DNA of 64,000 bases from the NCBI GenBank assembly GCA_030765065.1, contig CM060983.1, positions 48,420,067 to 48,484,066 on the forward strand. The letters are read 5' to 3'. Within the stretch, counting starts at the first letter, position 1, and every line of letters begins with the position of its first letter. Made by a program: the position numbers and the translations under genes. Origin of the DNA: Deroplatys truncata (lineage: Eukaryota; Arthropoda; Insecta; Mantodea; Mantidae). This document shows positions 54,285 through 62,847 of this stretch, in pieces. The notes under the pieces were generated by a model. That model saw nothing but the letters and a program-made list of their open reading frames with translations, was not told the DNA's origin and made no database searches.

Positions 54285-54650
54285 GATAGCAGACAGCCGA
54301 AGATGTCCCTGTGATACTCGACAAAAAACGGTAGACCACATTCTCTACGATTGTAAAGGCTGAAATGTGAAAGAGAAACATTTGTAAAAATCTCAAGAGG
54401 TGGAAAGCGGCCAGTGCAGGAGGAAATGGTTAAAAAGAGCTTTCAAAAAATTGTTAATTCTATAAACTTTGAATTACTGTAGAACTAGCTATAGATATAG
54501 ATAAATTGTAAGTCTTATAACCTTATAGATCACAAAATGTAAATGCAAACTTAAAAGCATTTTGTAAATCATGTATCGGAATCTATCAAGCATGTAGTAT
54601 TACAAAGTCTATAATGGAATGTGCGCTAATAAAGGCTTTAAAAACACGCG
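54285..54650 (+). mobile_element. LINE 3' end (non-LTR retrotransposon)
   Basis: Reads FKIADSRRCPCDTRQKTVDH and ILYDCKG then a stop. This is the cysteine/histidine-containing C-terminus ('CPC......TVDHIL..C') of Jockey/RTE-type polyproteins. The 3' UTR follows, with GCTAATAAAGGC as a possible poly(A) signal. Everything upstream of the last ~30 residues is absent. Confidence 0.7.
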
Positions 54651-54757
54651 CGCGCGCGGACCTTTCTCTAAAAATGCTTTTTTGGATTCAGGCAGCTTCA
54701 AAACATGTATTTCCGGCGAAATCTCGGTATCAGATGCAATACTTTCTCTACCTACTA

Positions 54758-56008
54758 CAAGGCAGTCCCAGAAGTACCCGACCTAACGTACATATAGCGG
54801 TTGTTGTTTCAAACAAATGACTATGGTAGAAAGTACCACCCTTATAAAGCTTAAGTTTTAAGTTTGACAATGCTACATTGTTCAGTAATTGTTTGGCAGC
54901 CATTAATAGCGAATACTCTTAGTGAATTTGTAAACATGGATAAAACTGTCATCGTTATGTGATACAATACTTTCATTTGAAAGGTCTTAGTCCAATTAAT
55001 GTTAAAGCTGGGCTAGATTCTACTCTGGGGGAGTCTGCTCCTTCGTTTACAACAGTAAAATATTGGGTGATAGAGTTTAAGCGAGGCCGTACAAGACAAG
55101 ACGAACATCACATGAGGTGACCACGCCAGAAATTTTGAATAAAATCCACAAAATGGTATTGGATGACCGTCGACTGAAAGTGCACGAGTTAGCAGACATC
55201 GTAGGCATTTCAAAAAGTGCTATACATCGAATACACTGAAAATTTATGCATGAGAAAGCTGTGCGCAAAATGGGTGCCGCGTTTACTCACAATGGAACAG
55301 AACTAGCGTCGTGAGGATGTTTCGCTGCAATAAAGCCTAGTTTTTGCGTAAATTCATAACCATGGACGAAACATGGGTCCATCACTTCACACCTGAGATG
55401 AAGGAACGGTCAAAAAAGTGGACTGAAAGGCGAGAATCAGCTCCAGAGATGACGAAGACAGTTCCATCTGCAGGCAAGGTCATGGCGTTAGCTTTTTTGG
55501 GATGCATGTGGGATAATTTTCATTGATTATATTCAGAAAGGAAAAGCAATCAATGGCGAGTATTATGCGAGCTTATTGCAGCGTTTGAATGATGAAATCA
55601 AGCAAAAATGGCCGCATTTAGCGAAAAAGAAAGTTCTGTTTGATCAAGACAATGCAGCAGTTCACACATCTATTATCGTCATGGCTAAAATCAATGAGTT
55701 AAAGTTCGAATTGCTTCCTCATGCACACTATTCGCCAGGCTTAACCCACTCTGATTATTTTCTGTTTCCAAAGTTGAAGAAATGGCTTGGTGGTAAAAGA
55801 TTTGCCAACATTGAAGAGCTGGAGTTTGCAGTTGATGACTATTTTGCAGAACTAGACGGTTCTCACTATAAACAGGTTATCGAAGCTCTTGAGCATTGCT
55901 AGGAAAAGTGTATCGAGCTGAAAGGAGACTATGTAGAGAAATAAAGATGCCTTTTCCCAAATGTTTGTGTTTTCTTTGTTAGGTCGGGTACGTCTGGGAC
56001 AGCCCTCG
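54758..56008 (+). mobile_element. Mariner element 2, full length, inactive
   Basis: 1251 bp, flanked by TA (54756-54757, 56009-56010), inserted in the 3' palindrome of a family X copy. Terminal repeats: CAAGGCAGTCCCAGAAGTAC and, on the other strand at the right, CGAGGGCTGTCCCAGACGTA. Both run on as CCCGACCTAAC, so they are better conserved than those of copy 1. Closely related to 20808-22084 over its whole length. Confidence 0.95.
54936..55944 (+). pseudogene. Mariner transposase pseudogene 2
   Basis: The N-terminus (MDKTVIVM in a shifted frame) is disrupted. The first catalytic Asp is at 55365-55367 (TMDETWVHHFTPEMKER). The second is LFDQDNAAVHTS at 55648-55650, with Asp intact, unlike copy 1. 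The third is THSDYFLF at 55753-55755, again 35 codons on. SPGLTHSD replaces the usual SPDLAPSD, and EALEHC is followed by a stop where copy 1 reads EAIEHRWEK. Several frameshifts and stops make it non-functional. Confidence 0.92.
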
Positions 56009-56035
56009 TATCTACGTGGTAGAGAAAGTAAAAAT

Positions 56036-56597
56036 ACAGCTTGCAATCTATAATCTTGCGGAACGTGGAATTTCTTGAAGCTTAGTGAGACTGAACCTTG
56101 TATCTCATGTTATTACACACATGGCTTAACGAAAGGTTATAATATACTTTATGGTTTAACACTCTTGTTATCTTGTAGTACAAACAAGCTGATAATTCCA
56201 GCGGAACGTCGAGAGGCAGAGAGGCTCCCACTTCGCACACAGTGCAATACAGTGAAGTTAAAACTTTAACAGCACTGGGCTGGCAAACAACATCGTGATA
56301 AGTGCTCGAGGTTTCCATGCTTTTTGTTTATATTTCACAAGTTGAGCAGCACTGTCTTATTTCGTCTATGACTGTCAGAAAACCGCAATGCGGCAGGCAG
56401 GTTTCGAGATATTATGTTTTGCAAATGCTGTATTACCGTAAAAAAGTTATTTTTAGACACTTGGTTCTAAAAGTAGGGTTTTTAACACGAGCCGCTCGTA
56501 CTAGAAATTGAAGATTATAATACTGTGCAATACAAGTTTTATAACACTCCATTGTTATCACCAGGGCCAGGTTTTATTGGCGTTTGTTTTAAAAAAA
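56036..56597. other. Unassigned sequence
   Basis: No element ends or domains recognised. It ends in the A-tract of the next X copy. Confidence 0.35.
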
Positions 56598-57473
56598 TCT
56601 GATGTGTTACACTCACATGACTTTCTCTACTCTTGTACAAACTATTTTTACAAACGCTTGTTCTCTATCTACTTCATGTTAATCGAGATAAACATTTGCA
56701 GACTGTTTTATTGCTAAGTTTCTTATAGATGTAAGGGGATAATATATTTACAAGGGCAATTTGTAAATACAGTAGCCTTTAAGCACATGCATATCTCTTA
56801 ATAGCTGGTTGCTAGGTGCAGCACCATTCCCTTTCCCACAGATTAATACTCTTTGCATATCCAAGACAAAAAATGAATAGCGAATTCCCATTTGAGAAAG
56901 TATTGAAAAATTTAAGGGAATAACAAGCAATATCTCGAAAATGGTTCACTCAACAAAAAACTGTATATAACATAAATTGTGTATTTTAACGCGATCTAAA
57001 TTTTTTGTCTATCTCTTATGGTTTACCAGTTATGCAAAAGTCGTTCACAATGAACACTTTTGTAGACATTCCCAGAAAATTCAACATATACATTTTACTT
57101 GTCATGAAAATATCTTAAACATATGATATTTTAATCAAAATCGTTAGAGCCGTTTTTGAGAAAATTAAACTTTTCGAAAAATCTTCCATGTAAAGGGTAT
57201 CCTCGGGTGGGGGGATTTTCTTGAAAACCTTCGTGTCGCATCCCTGGAAGATACTGAACCTAAATACCAAGTTTGGTGTTTATTCGACTGTTTGTTTCTG
57301 AGTTATGCTGTTCACAGACAGACACACACACAGACACACACTCGGACATGTTTCCAAAAATATTTTTTGGGATTCAGGGGGTCTCAAAACATGTATTTCC
57401 GGTGAAAACTCGGTATCAAATTTTTGAGTGGAATACAATACTTCCCCTACTTACTATACGTAGTAGAGAAAGT
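56598..57473 (+). mobile_element. Family X copy
   Basis: TCTGATGTGTTACACTCACA to ACGTAGTAGAGAAAGT, in an A-tract (left TTTTAAAAAAA). It has the GGTGCAGCACCATTCCC block. A small deletion removes part of the GTGTAGTAAAATTTTGTC block (about 57000). CA tract interrupted by GA (57316-57340). Confidence 0.93.
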
Positions 57474-57479
57474 AAAAAG

Positions 57480-58240
57480 AACACCGTGAAAAAATATATA
57501 AAATATCGTATTTATTGCTTAAAATATTGTTGAAATGTTGTGAGAAGTTCTGCGGCGTGATGTTTTGAAATTCGGCAGAAGACAAGCTTTCAGTTGTTAT
57601 CGATTGTTGATCACGTGCACTGTTTATGTTCGCATTTCCGTCGGGATATTTCTGTTACTTTCAACGCATCAAATTATTTTACTTCAATTACTTCAAGAAC
57701 CTAAAACGTAAGCATTTCTAACGGAATGTTACAAAAGCTCTGAAAAACCCTATCTGCTCATGGATGATCCTGCAGGTCATAAAATAGAATAATAACATAG
57801 TCTATAATGTACCTTTCCCAAATGAATTCTCTTTCCTTTATAGCCAACGTCTTCAAAATACAATTTTTGTATATCGTAAAAATAAAGTTTTTCGCAGCAA
57901 CGATCAATTTTCGTGAAGATTCGCGAAAAAATTATAGCCATAAATCGCTTATATTTGTTACAAGTGGTGCATGTACTTGTTGCAATCTCTCCAGTTACAT
58001 TTCGCGTTTATCGTTAATAACAAAACCCGGCCCTGGTTATCACCCTTGTTTCTGGCGATTATTTGAATGATTCTTCCAATGAATTCAACTGTTACCAATC
58101 CAAACAACGTAATAAATTATGTCCTCAATAACAATGCTGTTTCCTATGCGCAAGGAATTAGTATTACTAATTGTAACAAAACTGCACAATCAACATCAAA
58201 GGAATGATAATAACAATGTTAAATAAAATACATATGTTTA
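57480..58240. other. Unassigned sequence
   Basis: No recognised element. The frame 57807-58070 has no motif or splice context that would support coding. Confidence 0.35.
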
Positions 58241-58244
58241 TTAA

Positions 58245-58395
58245 TAAAATAATTAGAAGGGTAGAATAAGACGACTGAAAAATTGAATGCCATCCCCGGG
58301 ATTTGAACCACGGATCTCCCGGTCTCCGTCTGGTCGCTCTAACTACTGAGCTACCACGGCAACATGCCGGCACGACATGAAATTCTCCAACTGAT
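58245..58395 (-). mobile_element. tRNA-derived SINE, family S3, copy 1
   Basis: Minus strand: GCCGTGGTAGCTCAGTAGTT (A box), then CGTGGTTCAAATCCCGGGGA (B box), then TTCAGTCGTCTTATTCTACC. The head is a very good tRNA match, but the body continues as in 58555-58675 and 31262-31340, so it is a SINE. Confidence 0.82.
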
Positions 58396-58554
58396 TCGTA
58401 TTTTTCCCGGTAAACCACAAGGAGATCTCATATTGTATTGAGATGACATACCCCAATGGCGACTTACAATGCTGTAAGTACTTTAAGTCCCGGGCTTCAT
58501 AGTTTCGACCACTATTAGGTCAATTAATAGAATGAATTGATATATTGATTAATA

Positions 58555-58675
58555 ACCGGACGGAGACTAAATGATCCGTGGTTGAAATCCCGGCGATGGC
58601 GTTGAATTTTTCAGTCGTCTGATTCTACCTTTCCAACCTTGTCCAACACACAGCTTGTGTGGAAGAACAATTAAT
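58555..58675 (+). mobile_element. SINE family S3, copy 2 (5'-truncated)
   Basis: Begins CCGGACGGAGACTAAATGAT, B box CCGTGGTTGAAATCCCGGCG, then TTTTTCAGTCGTCTGATTCT, CCTTTCCAACCTTGTCCAAC and GTGTGGAAGAACAATT. Opposite orientation to the copy 160 nt to its left. Confidence 0.75.
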
Positions 58676-59297
58676 TCCAATAAAATGATTGTTACACTTA
58701 TTCTGTTGATTTATTTTTATCATAGACATCTATATGTTAAGAATGTTATGATTGGGTAAGTGATTGTGTATCAGCAATGGTACTGGGAAGGTAAAAAACA
58801 ACGAAGGCCAAACAACAACAGACTAGAGCTCACCATTGCGCATGTCCGAATGTATACTGCTATTTCGACATAAATTTCAGCTGGATACTTTTTAGTTTAG
58901 TATTCAGAACTGTCTAAACATAGTATATGACAACACACGTTAAAAGCGGTTTTACTTTGCTCATAAAATTACTACACTCGTCTTTCAACCTCGTTTCGCA
59001 AACATTCCTGATCGCAAAATAAAACTGAACTTTGAAAATGTGTATCGTAAACGTTATTTAATAGTGTAACAGCTATAAAACATCATATTAGTTAATATCA
59101 GAAATTACTAAAAAATGAAAAATGATTTACAAAGCCCTTGTACTTGAATACAAACCCATTGGAGCTATAAAAGAACACGCTTGCGAAGAAGGCCTCGACC
59201 TTTAGTTGAGAATGCCATGGAGTAGAAAACAGTTGTTACTGCACAGAATACGCATGTAAAATAAGAAATGCGCGGATATTTTATTCCGTGCAACATA
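58676..59297. other. Unassigned sequence
   Basis: AT-rich, with no recognised features, up to the TA target of the Tc1-like element. Confidence 0.35.
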
Positions 59298-59299
59298 TA

Positions 59300-60534
59300 C
59301 ACTACGTGATCAAAAGTATCCGGGCACCTGGTTGAAAATGACGTACAAGTTCGTGGCGCCCTCCATCGGTAATGCTGGAAGTGAATATAGTGTTGCCCAC
59401 ACTTAGCCTTGATGACAGCGTTCACTCTCGCAGACATACTTTCAATCAGTTGCTGGAAGGTTTCTTGGGGAATGTCAGCCCATTCTTCACGGAGTGCGGA
59501 ACTGAGGAGAGGTATCCATGTAGGTCGGTGAGGCCTGGCACGAAGTGGGCGTTCCAAAACATCCCAAAGGTGTTCTATAGGATTCAAATCAGGACTCTGT
59601 GCAGGCCAGTCCATTACAGGGATGTTATTGTCGTGTAACCACTCCGCCACAGCCCGTGCAGTATGAACAGGTGATCGTGTTGAAAGATGCAATCGCCATC
59701 CCCGAATTGCTGTTCAACAGTGGGAAGCAAGAAAGTGCTTAAAATATCAATGTAGGACTGCGCTGTGATCGTGCCACGCAAAACAACAAGGGGTGCAAGC
59801 TACCTCCAGGAAAAATGCGACCACACCATAACACCACCACCTTCGAATTTCACTGTTGGCACTACACACGCTGCCAGATGATGTTCACCGGGCATTCGCC
59901 ATATCCACACCCTGCCATCGGATCGCTACATTGTGTACCGACATTCGACACTCCACATAACGTTTTGCCACTGTTCAATCGTGTAATGTTGACGCTCCTT
60001 ACACCAAGCGAGGCGTCGTTTGGTATTTTCCTGCGTGATGTGTGGCTTATGAGCAGCCACTCGACCATGGAATCCAAGATTTCTCACCTCACTCCTAACT
60101 GTCATAGTACTTGGAGTGGATCCTGATGCAGTTTGGAATTCCTGTGTGATGGTCTGGATAGATGTCTGCCTATTACTCTTTACGACCCTCTTCAAATGTC
60201 GGCGGTCTCCGTCAGTCAAAAGATGAGGTTGGCCTATATGCGTTTGTGCTGTACATGTCCCTTCACGTTTCCACTTCACTATCGCATCAGGACCCAGGGA
60301 TGTTTAGGAGTGTAGAAATCTCGCGTACAGACTTCTGACACAAGTGACACCCAATCAACTGACCACGTTCGAAGTCCGTGAGTTCCACGAAGCGTCCCAT
60401 TCGGCTGTTTCACGATGTCTAATGACTACTGAGGTGGCGGATAATTAGTACCAGGCAGTAGGTGGCAGCACAATGCACCTAAGATGAAAAACGTATGTTT
60501 GTGGTGGTGTGCGGATACTTTTGATCACATAGTG
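59300..60534 (-). mobile_element. Tc1-like transposon, full length, inactive
   Basis: 1235 bp, flanked by TA (59298-59299, 60535-60536). Short terminal inverted repeats: CACTACGTGATCAAAAGTAT and CACTATGTGATCAAAAGTAT on the other strand. The transposase lies on the minus strand from 60400 to about 59340 and is broken by frameshifts. It belongs to the Tc1 (DD34E) group, distinct from the mariner copies here. Confidence 0.94.
59340..60400 (-). pseudogene. Tc1-like transposase pseudogene
   Basis: Starts MGRFVELTDFERGQLIGCHL, the paired-type helix-turn-helix, then frameshifts after LLNIPGS into AIVKWKREG. The second helix-turn-helix contains LTDGDRRHLKRVVKSNRQTS and NLGFHGRVAAHKPHIT. The first catalytic site reads WSVE (GTC at 59947-59949), with Val where Tc1 has Asp. 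The second block (VHTARAVAEWLHD) follows a frameshift. The third is DWPAQSPDLNPIEHLWDVL with Glu intact (59573-59575). The length matches a 340-residue Tc1 transposase. Confidence 0.92.
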
Positions 60535-60536
60535 TA

Positions 60537-60910
60537 TGTAGGTGGTCACGATTTAGAAATTAACACGCAGCAAAACAAAATAGAATCAAATATGTTTGTA
60601 ACGTTACGATACGCATGTAATACGAATACCAAAATATTTGAATAAACTAAGAAATTTTGTTTTTGTTTTTTAATTAACAACTGAAAAAATCGTTTTTCCT
60701 GATGGTCGCACACTTTTCTAAAAAGGTTCATTTTGTGGCTTGGGAGTACAGAATCTACATACTCACTAGCTTCACCTCCATTTCGTTGTATATATTGAGG
60801 GTTTCTTTTATATAATATTCAATAATAACATGTTATTAAATGTTATGTACCTTTTATGTTATTAAATAACTGGGGAACCAAAGAGGAGATACAAAATTTA
60901 AAATTAGTTT
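60537..60910. other. Unassigned sequence
   Basis: AT-rich, between the Tc1 element and the S2 SINE. Nothing recognised. Confidence 0.3.
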
Positions 60911-60911
60911 T

Positions 60912-61190
60912 ATTTATAGTCACTCAACTGCTGTGATCCTTAGCGTCACATTCTATATTAGGCGTGAAAGACCGGTAATTTTGCTCAGAGGTTTCCTTAT
61001 CAGGCATGAGGTTCTTTTACATGCCGTAAATCTACGACACGGGACCACCGACTTTAGTTCCCTTCCGAAGGAAGCCATGCTAAGGATTTTTACGTGCCAA
61101 AAAATCCATCGCTCTCCGCCGGATTTGAATCCGCGACCTCGGGAACTAGCGGCTAGCATGTAGCCACTATACCACGGAGGACGACATAGT
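60912..61190 (-). mobile_element. tRNA-derived SINE, family S2, copy 2
   Basis: Minus strand: CCTCCGTGGTATAGTGGCTA (A box), GGTCGCGGATTCAAATCCGG (B box), then GGATTTTTTGGCACGTAAAA, GGCTTCCTTCGGAAGGGAAC, GGTGGTCCCGTGTCGTAGAT and ACGGCATGTAAAAGAACCTC. It is the complete counterpart of 7040-7300. Confidence 0.85.
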
Positions 61191-61912
61191 TTAGAACTTC
61201 CTCTGCCGTTAATTATCTAACAAATTACTCGACCATTCCGGTCGATGATCGTTCCACAGCCAAAGGGTAACGTATAGGCTATGCAGCATTTTCAGAAAGT
61301 GAGACGTTCTGATACTGTTTAACATCCTTTTGTGTGAATAACAGGAGATTATTCATCCGTTATTAGGAATAAGTGTGGCTGTAGGAAAATACAAAGATCA
61401 TTACACAATACTGGGAGAGGTAAATGAAATGAATTCATCATTCGAGGTTAAAAATCCACCCGTGCAACGTCAGGCAGCTAGCTAGTTGTTGTAATCTAAT
61501 ATTTTTCCGGCTTTCTTTTAAACCTCTTGAAAAAAAGATGTAAATGGAATATTTGAAAAGAAGAACAAGCAACAGCAGCGTATTACTCACTCTTAAGGTT
61601 AACGACGGAAAGCTCAGAAAAGTGTTTTACCTCACTTATGACTACCATGTACATCATCGTGACCTTTAGTATGAGCTGGAACATTCATATCTTTCTTAGA
61701 CGCTGGATTTAACCTTTACACCCTCTTCTGGCTTGCAGTGCCAGGACATTTAAAAAGGAACCACGTACACTGACGTGAATAAAAAGTGGCTCATTTCCCT
61801 AAATCAGCATAGTGGTTTTTCCTCCGTAAAGTTTCTACCTTCAGGTAACCAACGTTTGACTCCACCCATACGGTATTAGATCTTTATGTCACACCTCTAT
61901 GAAAGAGTTTCG
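61191..61912. other. Unassigned sequence
   Basis: No recognised element or gene. It ends at the target duplication of the next SINE. Confidence 0.35.
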
Positions 61913-61920
61913 CTACGATT

Positions 61921-62412
61921 ACCGAGCGGGATGGATCAGGCGGCAACGTCTGTGGCCCGCATTCGGGAGGTCCTGGGTTCGATTCTTGGTGACCGCCCAC
62001 TCTGTTCATAGGTTTTTCCAGGTTTTCCCTGGTTGTCAAGGCGAAATGTGGTGTCTTCTACTAAGACTCTCCTCTCTCCCCCATTTCCTCCCATTTCATC
62101 TTATTTTACGTTAGAGGTTGACTCTGTGGTTGCGTTCCGAACGTCGGCGGACAGAGACTTGTGCTTTGGAACTCCTTTTCGGCCCGTCAGGTGGCAGCCT
62201 TCCATTGGAGGGGAGCCTGTGACCCGCCGAACGCCTTCCAGCCGGGTGGTCAAGCCAGTAATTATTAGGGAACCCTGCTCATCTCTGTCATCTAAGCCGG
62301 CCAGTCCTGCAGCTCCTTCATCTTATCCGTTCCTCTAAAGATGTATGCACAAAAGATCCCTTGCGGGTCGAGGTTCTAGGTGTCCCCTCCGCGACCTAAT
62401 CCTAATTCTACA
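61921..62412 (+). mobile_element. tRNA-derived SINE, family S1, copy 3
   Basis: Head ACCGAGCGGGATGGATCAGG, B box TCCTGGGTTCGATTCTTGGT, then GGTTTTTCCAGGTTTTCCCT and the S1 body, ending CGCGACCTAATCCTAATTC. Flanked by CTACGATT on both sides (61913-61920, 62413-62420), a target duplication. Its body is the most diverged of the three S1 copies. Confidence 0.9.
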
Positions 62413-62420
62413 CTACGATT

Positions 62421-62845
62421 GATATATGAAACGCTAGGCCAATACGTCATAATTCGGCATTCTAGATGAAAGCATGGAGAATTATTTGCGTGTACCGTTA
62501 TCTGAACGACAGCTACCATTTACATATATGAGAGCTCTTATCAGCAACATGGAGACAAAGGTTAAACATGTTTTTTAATTTATTTATTTTGACAGATAGG
62601 TTTTATCGCGACTATACAATATTTAAAACCATTCAGGTGATTACATCACAAACAAAAAATGTTAACACAAAATTAAACAAAGGATTGTTAACAAGTATAT
62701 TAAAACTTTAAATCAAGTTTTATACTTCTGAGGAAGAGGAGAACTTGCTTGAATTTTGATGAACTATTTAGTGTTGTGGATAGATATTCAATGATGCCGT
62801 AGAACTGTCGTTCTGTAGTATACCGTTTGCATTCTGTGAAAATAC
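62421..62845. other. Unassigned sequence
   Basis: AT-rich. Nothing recognised before the TA target of the third mariner. Confidence 0.3.
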
Positions 62846-62847
62846 TA

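Larger units (their letters stand above)
54645..56029 (+). mobile_element. Family X 3' end split by a mariner
   Basis: CGCGCGCGCGGACCTTTCTC, AAATGCTTTTTTGGATTCAG, ATTTCCGGCGAAATCTCGG and ACTTTCTCTACCTACTA, then mariner, then TATCTACGTGGTAGAGAAAG. Only the terminal ~130 nt of the X copy is present. The dinucleotide site is now (CG)n. Confidence 0.85.

Noticed and set aside
4431-57533. Recurrent short frames of 60-119 residues, many reading FHVKGNLGWGDFLENLRVAS and histidine-threonine repeats, in most X copies
   Set aside because: They recur only because the DNA repeat recurs. The (CA)n tract is open in every frame, the frame shifts between copies, indels are not multiples of three, and start and end vary. 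No known domain.
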